Shown: piece after piece, positions 8,159-17,386 of the stretch
How positions within the stretch are numbered: the first letter of the stretch is position 1
Layout: each line of letters begins with the position of its first letter
NCBI RefSeq assembly: GCF_000406165.1
Contig: NZ_CM001977.1
Location: forward strand, 3,742,808 to 3,806,807
DNA length: 64,000 nucleotides
Origin: Dickeya zeae NCPPB 2538
GTDB taxonomy: Bacteria > Pseudomonadota > Gammaproteobacteria > Enterobacterales > Enterobacteriaceae
Direction of reading: 5' to 3'
The notes under the pieces: generated by a model
Told to the model about the DNA's origin: nothing
The model's input: only the letters and a program-made list of their open reading frames with translations
The model's database searches: none
Made by a program: the position numbers and the translations under genes

Positions 8159-9583
8159 TTATTTCTTCTTGGCTTTCGGGTTCGGCAGGTCGGTGATGCT
8201 ACCTTCAAAGACTTCAGCCGCCAGACCTACGGATTCATGCAGCGTCGGGTGAGCGTGGATAGTCAGTGCGATATCTTCTGCATCACATCCCATCTCGATA
8301 GCCAGACCGATTTCACCCAGCAGTTCACCACCGTTGGTACCGACAATCGCACCACCGATCACACGGTGTGTTTCTTTGTCGAAAATCAGTTTGGTCATAC
8401 CGTCAGCGCAGTCGGAGGCAATCGCACGACCCGATGCGGCCCACGGGAACACGGCGGTTTCGTAGCTGATGCCTTTTTCTTTCGCTTCTTTTTCGGTCAG
8501 GCCAACCCATGCCACTTCCGGCTCAGTGTAGGCGATAGACGGGATCACTTTCGGATCGAAGTAGTGTTTCTTACCGGAGATGACTTCAGCCGCGACGTGA
8601 CCTTCATGCACACCTTTGTGCGCCAGCATCGGCTGACCGACGATATCGCCGATAGCGTAGATGTGCGGTACGTTGGTACGCATTTGTTTGTCAACGCGGA
8701 TGAAACCACGGTCGTCAACTTCAACACCAGCCTGACCAGCATCCAGCAGTTTACCGTTCGGTACACGACCGATAGCCACCAGTACCGCGTCATAACGCTG
8801 CGGTTCTGCCGGGCCGTTCTTGCCTTCCATCGACACGTAGATACCGTCTTCTTTGGCTTCTACCGCCGTCACCTTGGTTTCCAGCATCAGGTTGAATTTC
8901 TTGCTGATACGTTTGGTGAAGACTTTAACGACGTCTTTGTCCGCAGCAGGGATAACCTGATCGAACATTTCCACTACGTCGATCTGTGAACCCAGCGCGT
9001 GGTACACAGTACCCATTTCCAGACCGATGATACCGCCGCCCATGACCAGCAGACGGCCGGGAACGGTTTTCAGTTCCAGCGCATCGGTAGAGTCCCATAC
9101 ACGCGGATCTTCATGCGGAATGAACGGCAACTGAATCGGACGGGAACCGGCAGCGATAATCGCGTTGTCGAAATTTACCGTGGTGCTGCCGTTTTCCCCT
9201 TCAACCACCAGGGTGTTCGGGCCGGTAAATTTACCAAAACCGTTGACGACTTTGACTTTACGGCCTTTCGCCATACCAGCCAGACCGCCAGTCAGTTGAG
9301 TGATAACCTTTTCTTTCCAGGTGCGAATTTTATTGATATCCGTCTGCGGTTCGCCAAACACGATACCGTGCTCAGCCAGCGCTTTGGCTTCTTCGATAAC
9401 TTTCGCTACATGCAGCAGTGCTTTGGAGGGGATACAGCCTACATTCAGACATACGCCGCCCAGCGTGGAATAGCGCTCGACCAGCACGGTGTCCAGACCC
9501 AAATCTGCACAACGGAACGCTGCGGAATAACCTGCAGGGCCCGCGCCAAGTACCACCACCTGAGCTTTAATTTCAGTACTCAT
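8159..9583 (-). CDS. lpdA: Dihydrolipoyl dehydrogenase (E3)
   Basis: This is the FAD flavoprotein E3 of the pyruvate and 2-oxoglutarate dehydrogenase complexes and the glycine cleavage system. It reoxidises dihydrolipoyl groups with NAD+. It has 474 residues counting from the second of two adjacent Met codons, which gives the usual MSTEIKAQVVVLGAGPAG start. Visible features are the FAD-binding GAGPAGYSAA, the redox-active disulfide CLNVGCIPSK (about residues 45-50), the NAD-binding GGGIIGLEMG, and the C-terminal HAHPTLHE motif with the active-site His-Glu pair. It is the last gene of pdhR-aceE-aceF-lpd. A terminator and a promoter-like region between aceF and lpd suggest separate expression, as needed for its other complexes. 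Confidence 0.98.
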   Translation of the reverse strand: MSTEIKAQVVVLGAGPAGYSAAFRCADLGLDTVLVERYSTLGGVCLNVGCIPSKALLHVAKVIEEAKALAEHGIVFGEPQTDINKIRTWKEKVITQLTGGLAGMAKGRKVKVVNGFGKFTGPNTLVVEGENGSTTVNFDNAIIAAGSRPIQLPFIPHEDPRVWDSTDALELKTVPGRLLVMGGGIIGLEMGTVYHALGSQIDVVEMFDQVIPAADKDVVKVFTKRISKKFNLMLETKVTAVEAKEDGIYVSMEGKNGPAEPQRYDAVLVAIGRVPNGKLLDAGQAGVEVDDRGFIRVDKQMRTNVPHIYAIGDIVGQPMLAHKGVHEGHVAAEVISGKKHYFDPKVIPSIAYTEPEVAWVGLTEKEAKEKGISYETAVFPWAASGRAIASDCADGMTKLIFDKETHRVIGGAIVGTNGGELLGEIGLAIEMGCDAEDIALTIHAHPTLHESVGLAAEVFEGSITDLPNPKAKKK

Positions 9584-9675
9584 CATGACCTCTTAATGAA
9601 TTTCCGGCGGGTCTGTGACGTCATTATTGTTGAGTCTTAACGCCCTCTTCCACCGGGACGTGTCTTTGCCGCGCT

Positions 9676-9703
9676 AGTTTACAAAATCATTAACAATTTT
9701 GAA
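9676..9703 (-). promoter_or_regulatory. Candidate lpd promoter
   Basis: On the minus strand TTCAAA, a 16-bp spacer and TAAACT form a plausible sigma-70 promoter about 90 bp before the lpd start. The sequence ATTGTTAATGATTTTGTAAA in it resembles the E. coli lpd promoter region, where ArcA binds. This is by recall, not alignment. Confidence 0.45.
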
Positions 9704-9766
9704 ACAACGAGCGACTAACGATTTGTCCTTAATCACTGATAGCTGTAACAAATAACAGCTTATCAG

Positions 9767-9796
9767 AAAAAAGCCGGCCGTCAGGCCGGCTTTTTT
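9767..9796. terminator. Terminator between aceF and lpd
   Basis: The GCCGGCC / GGCCGGC stem is flanked by six As and six Ts, so it can act on both strands. It begins 3 bp after the aceF stop. Confidence 0.9.
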
Positions 9797-9798
9797 GA

Positions 9799-11685
9799 TT
9801 ACATCACCAGACGGCGAATATCGGACAAGGTGTTGTTGATGATGGTAATGAAGCGTGCACCATCAGCACCGTCAATGACACGGTGGTCGAAGGACAGAGA
9901 GATCGGCATCATCAGACGCGGAACAAACTCTTTACCATTCCAGACCGGTTCCATGGCGGACTTAGACACACCCAGAATAGCCACTTCCGGCGCGTTGACG
10001 ATCGGCGCGAAATGCGTCGTGCCGAGGCCGCCGATGCTGGAGATGGTAAAGCATCCACCCTGCATTTCGCCTGCGGTCAGTTTACCGTCACGGGCTTTCT
10101 TAGAGATGGTCATCAGTTCGCGAGACAGTTCAACGATGCCTTTCTTATTCACATCTTTGAATACCGGAACCACCAGACCATTCGGCGTATCTACCGCAAC
10201 ACCGATGTTGATGTATTTCTTCAGCGTCAGGCGTTGGCCGTCTTCAGACAGCGAACTGTTGAAGCGAGGCATCTGCTCAAGCGCAGCGGCAACCGCTTTC
10301 ATGATGAACACGACCGGCGTGATCTTCACATCCAGCTTACGCTTCTCAGCTTCCACGTTCTGCTGTTTGCGGAACGCTTCCAGATCGGTGATATCGGTTT
10401 TATCGAAGTGCGTAACATGCGGGATCATCACCCAGTTACGGCTCAGGTTAGCACCAGAGATTTTCTGGATACGACCCAGTTCCACTTCTTCAATTTCACC
10501 AAACTTGCTGAAATCAACTTTCGGCCACGGCAACAGACCCGGCAGAGAACCGCCAGTCGCACCCGCTGCCGGAGCAGACTCAGCGCGTTTCACGGCTTCT
10601 TTCACATAAGCCTGTACGTCTTCGCGCAGGATACGACCTTTACGGCCAGTACCTTTTACTTTCGCCAGGTTGACGCCGAACTCACGCGCCAGACGACGAA
10701 TGACCGGTGTGGCATGGATGTAGGCGTCGTTTTCAGCAAACTCACCTTTGCTATCAGCTTTCGCCGCAGCGGGTGCCGCTGCCGCCGGTGCTGGTGCACT
10801 CGCGGCCGGAGCCGGGGCCGCCGCTACAGGAGCCGCAGCCGGTGCGGCGCCTTCCACTTCGAATACCATGATAAGCGACCCGGTTTTCACCTTGCTGCCG
10901 GTGCTAACCTTGATTTCCTTCACGGTACCGGCGAACGGTGCCGGAACTTCCATTGACGCTTTGTCGCCTTCCACGGTGATCAGCGACTGTTCTGCCGCCA
11001 CTTTATCACCGACTTTGACCAATACTTCCGTCACTTCGACTTCATCGCCACCGATATCCGGCACGTTGACGTCTTTAGCACCACCGCTCACCGCTGGCGC
11101 GGCGGCAGGTGCACTCGCGGCAGGTGCCGGAGCAGCAGCAGGCGCTGCACCCGCCACCTCAAACACCATGATCAGTGAGCCGGTTTTCACCTTGTCACCG
11201 GTCTTGATGCGAATTTCTTTTACTGTACCTGCGAACGGCGCCGGGACTTCCATAGAGGCTTTGTCGCCTTCCACCGTAATCAGCGACTGCTCTGCCGCTA
11301 CGGTGTCGCCGACTTTCACCATCACTTCGGTCACTTCAACTTCGTCGCCGCCGATATCCGGCACTTCAACGTCTTTCACCGCGCTGGCAGCGGCAGGTGC
11401 CGCAGCCGGTGCTGGCGCAGCAGCGGTCGGAGCCGGTGCGGCAGCCGCCGCACCTTCTGCTTCGAAGACCATGATCAGTTTGCCGGTCTCGACTTTGTCG
11501 CCTACCGCCACTTTAATCTCTTTAACCACACCCGCCTGCGGGGAGGGGACTTCCATCGAAGCCTTGTCACCTTCAACGGTGATCAGCGACTGCTCGGCTT
11601 CCACTTTGTCACCCACTTTGACCAGCACTTCGGTGACTTCAACTTCATCTGCACCGATATCCGGTACCTTGATTTCGATAGCCAT
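9799..11685 (-). CDS. aceF: Pyruvate dehydrogenase E2, dihydrolipoyl acetyltransferase
   Basis: This is the core of the pyruvate dehydrogenase complex; it transfers acetyl groups from lipoyl arms to CoA. It has 628 residues. Three lipoyl domains lie in tandem, each with a GDKASMEVP lipoylation site (the first Lys at residue 41, the others near 145 and 245). Ala/Pro-rich flexible linkers join them. The peripheral subunit-binding domain follows (ATPVIRRLAREFGVNL to GRILREDVQAYV), then the catalytic domain ending with SFDHRVIDGADGARF, which carries the active-site His. The three-domain form is that of E. coli. It starts 13 bp after aceE. The near-identical lipoyl repeats make the DNA internally repetitive (about 10.8-11.7 kb). 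Confidence 0.98.
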   Translation of the reverse strand: MAIEIKVPDIGADEVEVTEVLVKVGDKVEAEQSLITVEGDKASMEVPSPQAGVVKEIKVAVGDKVETGKLIMVFEAEGAAAAAPAPTAAAPAPAAAPAAASAVKDVEVPDIGGDEVEVTEVMVKVGDTVAAEQSLITVEGDKASMEVPAPFAGTVKEIRIKTGDKVKTGSLIMVFEVAGAAPAAAPAPAASAPAAAPAVSGGAKDVNVPDIGGDEVEVTEVLVKVGDKVAAEQSLITVEGDKASMEVPAPFAGTVKEIKVSTGSKVKTGSLIMVFEVEGAAPAAAPVAAAPAPAASAPAPAAAAPAAAKADSKGEFAENDAYIHATPVIRRLAREFGVNLAKVKGTGRKGRILREDVQAYVKEAVKRAESAPAAGATGGSLPGLLPWPKVDFSKFGEIEEVELGRIQKISGANLSRNWVMIPHVTHFDKTDITDLEAFRKQQNVEAEKRKLDVKITPVVFIMKAVAAALEQMPRFNSSLSEDGQRLTLKKYINIGVAVDTPNGLVVPVFKDVNKKGIVELSRELMTISKKARDGKLTAGEMQGGCFTISSIGGLGTTHFAPIVNAPEVAILGVSKSAMEPVWNGKEFVPRLMMPISLSFDHRVIDGADGARFITIINNTLSDIRRLVM

Positions 11686-11698
11686 TACTCTTTCCCTC

Positions 11699-14362
11699 TT
11701 ATGCTACGCGCGGGTTAACTTTTTCAGGGTTGATGTCGAATTTCTTGATGGCTTCAGCCACAACAGATTTTTCAACTTCACCGCGTTTAGCCAGTTCGCC
11801 CAGTGCAGCAACGACCACGTAGGACGCGTCCACTTCAAAGTGGTGACGCAGATTTTCACGGCTGTCGGAACGGCCGAAACCATCGGTGCCCAGTACGCGA
11901 TAATCGCTGGCTGGAACGTAGGTACGTACCTGCTCGGCAAACAGTTTCATGTAGTCGGTAGACGCGACTGCCGGTGCGTCGTTCATCACCTGAGCGATGT
12001 ACGGTACGCGCGGCGCTTCGGTCGGGTGCAGCATGTTCCAACGTTCGCAGTCCTGACCGTCGCGGGCCAGTTCGGTGAAGGAGGTAACGCTGTACACATC
12101 AGAACCGATGCCGTAATCCTTCGCCAAAATCTGTGCGGCTTCGCGCACATGACGCAGGATAGAACCGGAACCCAGCAACTGAACTTTGCCTTTGCTGCCC
12201 GCCACGGTTTCCAGCTTGTAGATACCTTTGCGGATGCCTTCTTCGGCGCCCTGCGGCATCGCCGGCATGTGGTAGTTTTCGTTCAGCGTGGTGATGTAGT
12301 AGTAAATGTTTTCCTGCGCGTCGCCATACATACGAACCAGACCGTCATGCATGATGACCGCCACTTCATAAGCGAACGACGGGTCGTAGGAAATACAGTT
12401 CGGAATAGTCAGTGCCTGGATGTGGCTGTGACCGTCTTCATGCTGCAAACCTTCGCCATTCAGTGTGGTACGACCGGATGTACCGCCGATCAGGAAGCCA
12501 CGTGCCTGCTGGTCGCCAGCCGCCCAGCACAGGTCGCCGATACGCTGGAACCCGAACATGGAGTAGTAAATATAGAACGGGATCATCGGCAGGTTATTGG
12601 TGCTGTAAGACGTTGCCGCCGCCAGCCAGGAGGAGCCTGCACCCAGTTCGTTGATCCCTTCCTGCAGGATCTGACCTTTCTGATCTTCTTTATAGTAAGC
12701 GACCAGTTCGCGGTCCTGCGGGGTGTACTGCTGACCATTCGGGCTGTAAATACCGATCTGACGGAACAGACCTTCCATACCGAAGGTACGTGCTTCGTCG
12801 GCGATGATCGGAACCAGTCTGTCTTTGATAGACTTGTTCTTCAGCATCACGTTCAGTGCACGCACAAAGGCGATGGTGGTGGAGATTTCTTTGGTCTGCT
12901 CTTCCAGCAGAGAGCTGAAGTCTTCCAGCGTCGGCAGGTCCAGCTTCTCATCAAATTTCGGCTGACGGGATGGCAGGTAGCCTTCCAGCGCCTGACGACG
13001 TTCGTGCAGGTATTTGTACTCTTCGGAGTTTTTATCGAAGGTAATGAACGGCAGTTTTTCAACATCAGCGTCAGCAACCGGCACATTGAAACGGTCGCGG
13101 AAATAACGCACGCCGTCCATGTTGATTTTCTTGACCTGGTGAGCAATGTTCTTGCCTTCAGCCGCATCACCCATACCATAACCTTTGATGGTATGAGCCA
13201 GAATAACCACCGGCTTGCCTTTGGTTTCCTGTGCTTTTTTCAGTGCAGCGTAGACTTTCTTCGGATCGTGACCACCACGGTTAAGTGCCCAGATATCGTC
13301 ATCGCTCCAGTCTTTGACCAGTGCAGCGGTTTCCGGGTATTTACCGAAGAAGTGCTCACGCACGTAGGCACCGTTTTTGGATTTGAAGGTCTGGTAATCG
13401 CCGTCAACGGTTTCGTTCATCAGTTGAATCAGCTTACCGCTGGTGTCTTTACGCAGCAGTTCGTCCCAACGACCGCCCCAGATAACCTTGATCACTTCCC
13501 AGCCAGCACCACTGAAGATGCCTTCCAGTTCGTTAATGATCTTGCCGTTACCGGTGACCGGGCCGTCCAGACGCTGCAGGTTACAGTTGATGACAAACAC
13601 CAGGTTGTCCAGTTTCTCACGGGTCGCGATAGTAATCGCACCTTTAGATTCCGGCTCATCCATTTCACCGTCGCCCAGGAAGGCGTATACGGTTTGTTTG
13701 GTGGTATCTTTAAGACCGCGGTTATTCAGATACTTCAGGAATTTAGCCTGATAAATCGCGTTGACCGGGCCCAGACCCATTGATACGGTCGGGAACTGCC
13801 AGAATTCCGGCATCAGCTTCGGATGCGGGTAGGAAGACAGGCCATTACCGTGAACTTCCTGACGGAAGTTGTTCATCTGATCTTCAGTCAAACGACCTTC
13901 CAGGAAGGCGCGCGCATAAACCCCTGGGGAGATATGCCCCTGGAAGAACACCAGGTCACCGCCGTCTTGTGCGTTACGAGCACGGAAGAAGTGGTTGAAG
14001 CACACTTCATAGAAGGTAGCGGAAGACTGGAAAGACGCCATATGACCGCCCAGCTCCAGATCTTTCTTAGATGCGCGCAGTACCGTCATCACCGCATTCC
14101 AGCGGATTGCGGAACGGATACGACGCTCCAGATCAAGGTTCCCCGGATACGCGGGTTCATCTTCTGCCGCGATGGTGTTGATGTAGTTACTGCCAGCACT
14201 GCCCGCAGCCACTTTCACCCCACCTTTACGTGCTTCAGTCAATACCTGATCAATCAGGAACTGAGCGCGCTCAACACCCTCTTCACGGATAACCGATTCG
14301 ATCGCCTGCAGCCAGTCACGCGTTTCGATCGGATCCACGTCATTGTTCAAACGTTCTGACAT
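11699..14362 (-). CDS. aceE: Pyruvate dehydrogenase E1 component
   Basis: This is the thiamine diphosphate-dependent decarboxylase of the PDH complex, which passes acetyl groups to the E2 lipoyl arms. It has 887 residues, the usual homodimeric E1 length. The N-terminal part MSERLNNDVDPIETRDWLQA is the E2-binding segment. The ThDP and magnesium motif is visible as GDGEMDEPES through NLVFVINCN near residues 230-260. Other conserved parts are GHMASFQS, the catalytic-loop region around HTIKGYGMG, and EGLQHEDGHSHI. It is the second gene of the pdhR operon, 132 bp after pdhR. That spacer contains a long inverted repeat. Confidence 0.98.
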   Translation of the reverse strand: MSERLNNDVDPIETRDWLQAIESVIREEGVERAQFLIDQVLTEARKGGVKVAAGSAGSNYINTIAAEDEPAYPGNLDLERRIRSAIRWNAVMTVLRASKKDLELGGHMASFQSSATFYEVCFNHFFRARNAQDGGDLVFFQGHISPGVYARAFLEGRLTEDQMNNFRQEVHGNGLSSYPHPKLMPEFWQFPTVSMGLGPVNAIYQAKFLKYLNNRGLKDTTKQTVYAFLGDGEMDEPESKGAITIATREKLDNLVFVINCNLQRLDGPVTGNGKIINELEGIFSGAGWEVIKVIWGGRWDELLRKDTSGKLIQLMNETVDGDYQTFKSKNGAYVREHFFGKYPETAALVKDWSDDDIWALNRGGHDPKKVYAALKKAQETKGKPVVILAHTIKGYGMGDAAEGKNIAHQVKKINMDGVRYFRDRFNVPVADADVEKLPFITFDKNSEEYKYLHERRQALEGYLPSRQPKFDEKLDLPTLEDFSSLLEEQTKEISTTIAFVRALNVMLKNKSIKDRLVPIIADEARTFGMEGLFRQIGIYSPNGQQYTPQDRELVAYYKEDQKGQILQEGINELGAGSSWLAAATSYSTNNLPMIPFYIYYSMFGFQRIGDLCWAAGDQQARGFLIGGTSGRTTLNGEGLQHEDGHSHIQALTIPNCISYDPSFAYEVAVIMHDGLVRMYGDAQENIYYYITTLNENYHMPAMPQGAEEGIRKGIYKLETVAGSKGKVQLLGSGSILRHVREAAQILAKDYGIGSDVYSVTSFTELARDGQDCERWNMLHPTEAPRVPYIAQVMNDAPAVASTDYMKLFAEQVRTYVPASDYRVLGTDGFGRSDSRENLRHHFEVDASYVVVAALGELAKRGEVEKSVVAEAIKKFDINPEKVNPRVA

Positions 14363-14494
14363 GGTGTATTCCTTATCTGTTTCTAATCAGTTGATTTGTC
14401 TGGAGCCTGTCTTCTTGTACTCTGTTCCTGTTGGAGAAAGCACAGGAAGACAGGCCCTTCGTCTTGTTGCCGCAAACGACCGCCAGTCGACGGC

Positions 14495-15259
14495 CTAATC
14501 CTTGCGCTGCTGGAGCCGGCGCAACGAGCGTTCTCGCCGACTATGTTCCCGGTTAAGTTCCAGCAATACTTCCTCAATAAAGGCCAGGTGGCGATGTGAT
14601 GCCTCGCGGGCTTTTTCCGGCTCACGAGCGACAATCGCTTCAAAGATCCTGGCACGATGGCTACTCACCTGCGTCAGAACTTCGCGACTCAGATAAAGCA
14701 ATTCAAAATTCTGCCTGACGTTTTGCTCAAGCATCGGCCCCATACAACGCAACAGGTGCAACAACACCACGTTGTGCGCCGCTTCCGTCACTGCGACCTG
14801 ATAATGCATGACCGCTTCAGACTCCCCTTCCAGATCGCCGGCTTCGCGCGCCGTTTCAATCAGGGCATGACAATCACGGATACGCTGCAAATCCTCTTCC
14901 GTGCCACGCAAGGCGGCATAGTAAGCGGCGATCCCTTCAAGGGCATGACGAGTTTCGAGGAGGTCGAACTGGGATTCCGGATGGTTACTTAACAGCTCCG
15001 CCAGCGGGTCGCTAACGCTCTGCCACAGGTTATTCTGAACAAAGGTACCGCCACCCTGACGGCGTAACAGTAGACCTTTGGCTTCCAACCGTTGAATCGC
15101 CTCACGCAGCGAGGGGCGGGATACATCAAACTGTTTTGCCAGTTCGCGTTCCGGTGGCAGCTTCTCTCCAGGACGCAAGGTTCCCTCAAGGATCAGAAAC
15201 TCCAGTTGCTGTTCAATCACATCTGACAGTTTAGGTTGACGGATCTTGCTGTAGGCCAT
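14495..15259 (-). CDS. pdhR: Pyruvate-responsive GntR-family repressor
   Basis: PdhR represses the pdh operon and respiratory genes and is released by pyruvate (family knowledge). It has 254 residues. The winged-helix domain lies at about residues 9-75 (LPPERELAKQFDVSRPSLREAIQRLEAKGLL). A FadR/FCD-type effector-binding domain follows, with metal-site type residues such as the His in MHYQVAVTEAAHN. The C-terminus is basic. A perfect PdhR palindrome (15292-15308) lies 33 bp before its start, so autoregulation is well supported. aroP is divergent, as in E. coli. Confidence 0.97.
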   Translation of the reverse strand: MAYSKIRQPKLSDVIEQQLEFLILEGTLRPGEKLPPERELAKQFDVSRPSLREAIQRLEAKGLLLRRQGGGTFVQNNLWQSVSDPLAELLSNHPESQFDLLETRHALEGIAAYYAALRGTEEDLQRIRDCHALIETAREAGDLEGESEAVMHYQVAVTEAAHNVVLLHLLRCMGPMLEQNVRQNFELLYLSREVLTQVSSHRARIFEAIVAREPEKAREASHRHLAFIEEVLLELNREHSRRERSLRRLQQRKD

Positions 15260-15291
15260 GTGAATTCTTCCCGGCGAAAAAGCGCGGAGTC

Positions 15292-15308
15292 AATTGGTAA
15301 TACCAATT
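15292..15308. promoter_or_regulatory. PdhR operator, perfect palindrome
   Basis: AATTGGTAATACCAATT is a perfect 17-bp palindrome. It fits the PdhR consensus ATTGGTnnnACCAAT and lies just upstream of pdhR. Confidence 0.9.
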
Positions 15309-15434
15309 TTAAAAACATGACGCACAAAGTAACAAAGTATTCACCTTCTGTCCATACAGACGATGAGCGAAATTACCAATCACCTTAGTTTTTAACAAAT
15401 GCCCAGAATCTTGTGGCAAAAGCACGAATCGTTC

Positions 15435-15449
15435 AGTGGTATTACCATT
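15435..15449. promoter_or_regulatory. Second PdhR-like operator
   Basis: AGTGGTATTACCATT matches ATTGGTATTACCAAT at 13 of 15 positions. It lies about 143 bp from the first operator, towards aroP. Confidence 0.5.
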
Positions 15450-15812
15450 TGTTAAAGCCTGTTCGTTTTAACTTTTTTGAAACTCAAATCAGGCAAAGCT
15501 GAACCGTTCAACCTGCTATTTAATGAATTTAAAATCACAATAAATGAATAAAAAACCAACAAACTCAATTTGGAGACCATGGCCTTATTTTGCCCCCTCC
15601 CGAACATATCGCGCGTGTATGACATGGAAAAGGCAACGACGTTTTTCCCCCTGTAAACCACGGTAAAAGCACAAAGCCGTGCCGTACGGATGACGCTGAT
15701 CATGACATCACACTTTTATGTCATGCCTCGCAAGAAATCAGTGCAATTCTGTGCGCATATCACTATTCTCTGACGCGCGATAGCGCTGGCGGCGATTTAA
15801 GTTTGTCAGCGT

Positions 15813-15830
15813 CGTAAATATAAAATTACA
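15813..15830 (+). promoter_or_regulatory. Candidate TyrR box upstream of aroP
   Basis: CGTAAATATAAAATTACA matches TGTAAA-N6-TTTACA at 10 of 12 fixed positions, 82 bp before the aroP start. E. coli aroP is repressed by TyrR. A poorer half-box (CGTAAA at about 15835) follows. Confidence 0.55.
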
Positions 15831-15912
15831 CACACGTAAAAAGACAAACGTGCCAGCCCGCGCCACACCGTCGGTGAACGGTTTGTCTTTTCATCGGCTG
15901 AGGGTAAAAAGC

Positions 15913-17259
15913 ATGCAAGATCAACAAGACGGTACGCTACAACGCGGACTGAAAAACCGTCACATACAGTTGATTGCTCTGGGGGGCGCGGTTGGAACCG
16001 GGTTGTTCCTCGGTATCGCACAAACGATCAAGATGGCTGGGCCATCCGTTCTGCTGGGCTATGCGATCGGCGGTCTGATTGCGTTTTTCATCATGCGCCA
16101 GTTAGGCGAAATGGTGGTGGAAGAGCCGGTTGCCGGTTCATTTAGCCACTTTGCCTATAAATACTGGGGCAACTTCGCCGGTTTCGCTTCCGGCTGGAAC
16201 TACTGGGTGCTGTATGTGCTGGTGGCGATGGCGGAGCTGAGTGCCGTTGGCATCTATGTACAATACTGGTGGCCAGACATTCCTACCTGGGTTTCCGCTG
16301 CAGTGTTCTTTGTCGTGATCAACGCCATTAACCTTGCCAATGTGAAGATGTACGGCGAGCTGGAATTCTGGTTTGCGATTATCAAGGTGGTGGCGATTGT
16401 CGGCATGATCGTGTTCGGTGGCTGGCTGTTGCTCAGTGGCCATGGCGGGCCGGACGCGTCTATTACCAATCTTTGGGCACAGGGTGGTTTCTTCCCCAAC
16501 GGCATCAGCGGTCTGGTGATGGCGATGGCGGTTATCATGTTTTCTTTCGGCGGTCTGGAACTGGTGGGCATTACAGCAGCGGAAGCAGACAAACCAGAAG
16601 AGAGCATTCCGCGCGCGACCAACCAGGTCATCTATCGTATCCTGATTTTCTACGTCGGTTCATTAACGGTGCTGCTGTCGCTCTATCCGTGGGGCAAAGT
16701 AGTTGAAGGCGGAAGTCCGTTCGTTATGATTTTCCACGCACTGAATAGTGAGCTGGTGGCTAATATCCTGAATATTGTGGTGCTGACTGCGGCGCTGTCG
16801 GTATACAACAGTTGCGTTTACTGCAACAGCCGTATGCTGTACGGCCTGGCTAAGCAGGGAAATGGCCCGCAATCACTGCTGAAAGTAGACCGTCGCGGTG
16901 TGCCGGTGGTCGCTATCGGCGTATCCGCGCTGGCTACCGCCCTGTGCGTACTGATCAACTATGTGTTGCCGGGTAAAGCGTTTGAGCTGTTGATGGCGTT
17001 GGTGGTGTCTGCTCTGGTTATCAACTGGGCGATGATCAGTCTGGCGCATCTGAAATTTCGTGCCACCAAAGACCGTGAAGGTGCGCAGACCCGATTTAAA
17101 GCGTTGTGGTTCCCGTTCGGCAACTACCTGTGTCTGGCATTTATGGCGGGTATTCTGGTCATCATGTCCCTGACGCCAGGTATCCAGATTTCGGTCTTGT
17201 TGATTCCTATCTGGTTGCTCGTGCTGGGTATCGGCTACCGTTTCAAAAAGCGCCAGTAA
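15913..17259 (+). CDS. aroP: Aromatic amino acid permease AroP
   Basis: This is an inner-membrane proton symporter for phenylalanine, tyrosine and tryptophan of the APC superfamily. It has 448 residues when the ATG at 15913 is used, giving the AroP-like start MQDQQDGTLQRGLKNRHIQL. The substrate motif GGAVGTGLFLG is in the first membrane helix. EEPVAGSFSHFAYKYWG and the long run FGGLELVGITAAEADKPEES are nearly identical to enterobacterial AroP. About twelve hydrophobic segments are seen. It is divergent from pdhR, with a TyrR-type box upstream and a clear terminator downstream. PheP is a close relative, but the sequence and gene position favour AroP. Confidence 0.94.
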   Translation: MQDQQDGTLQRGLKNRHIQLIALGGAVGTGLFLGIAQTIKMAGPSVLLGYAIGGLIAFFIMRQLGEMVVEEPVAGSFSHFAYKYWGNFAGFASGWNYWVLYVLVAMAELSAVGIYVQYWWPDIPTWVSAAVFFVVINAINLANVKMYGELEFWFAIIKVVAIVGMIVFGGWLLLSGHGGPDASITNLWAQGGFFPNGISGLVMAMAVIMFSFGGLELVGITAAEADKPEESIPRATNQVIYRILIFYVGSLTVLLSLYPWGKVVEGGSPFVMIFHALNSELVANILNIVVLTAALSVYNSCVYCNSRMLYGLAKQGNGPQSLLKVDRRGVPVVAIGVSALATALCVLINYVLPGKAFELLMALVVSALVINWAMISLAHLKFRATKDREGAQTRFKALWFPFGNYLCLAFMAGILVIMSLTPGIQISVLLIPIWLLVLGIGYRFKKRQ

Positions 17260-17294
17260 CACGTTCCTTTCCTAGAATAACACCATCCTTTCTC

Positions 17295-17320
17295 AGTATG
17301 GCCGCCGCAGCGGCCATACT
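17295..17320. terminator. Terminator of aroP, between convergent aroP and ampE
   Basis: An 11-bp perfect stem (AGTATGGCCGC with GCGGCCATACT) and a CGCA loop are followed by ATTTTC on the plus strand. Confidence 0.8.
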
Positions 17321-17386
17321 ATTTTCATGATGTTCCTGCTTTCATGATGTTCCCGTCTTTACGATTAACGTGACTTTCACGATACA

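Larger units (their letters stand above)
15260..15912. other. Regulatory region between pdhR and aroP
   Basis: This 653-bp gap has no gene. It holds one perfect and one near-perfect PdhR-type palindrome on the pdhR side and a TyrR-type box on the aroP side. The middle part (about 15450-15780) is AT-rich with no motif I can name. Confidence 0.7.

Noticed and set aside
10748..13783. A 1011-codon open frame on the plus strand opposite aceF and aceE
   Set aside because: It is the mirror of highly expressed genes with strong codon bias. Its translation is Ser/Thr- and Ala-repeat-rich where it faces the lipoyl repeats and has no domain. aceE and aceF on the other strand are certain.
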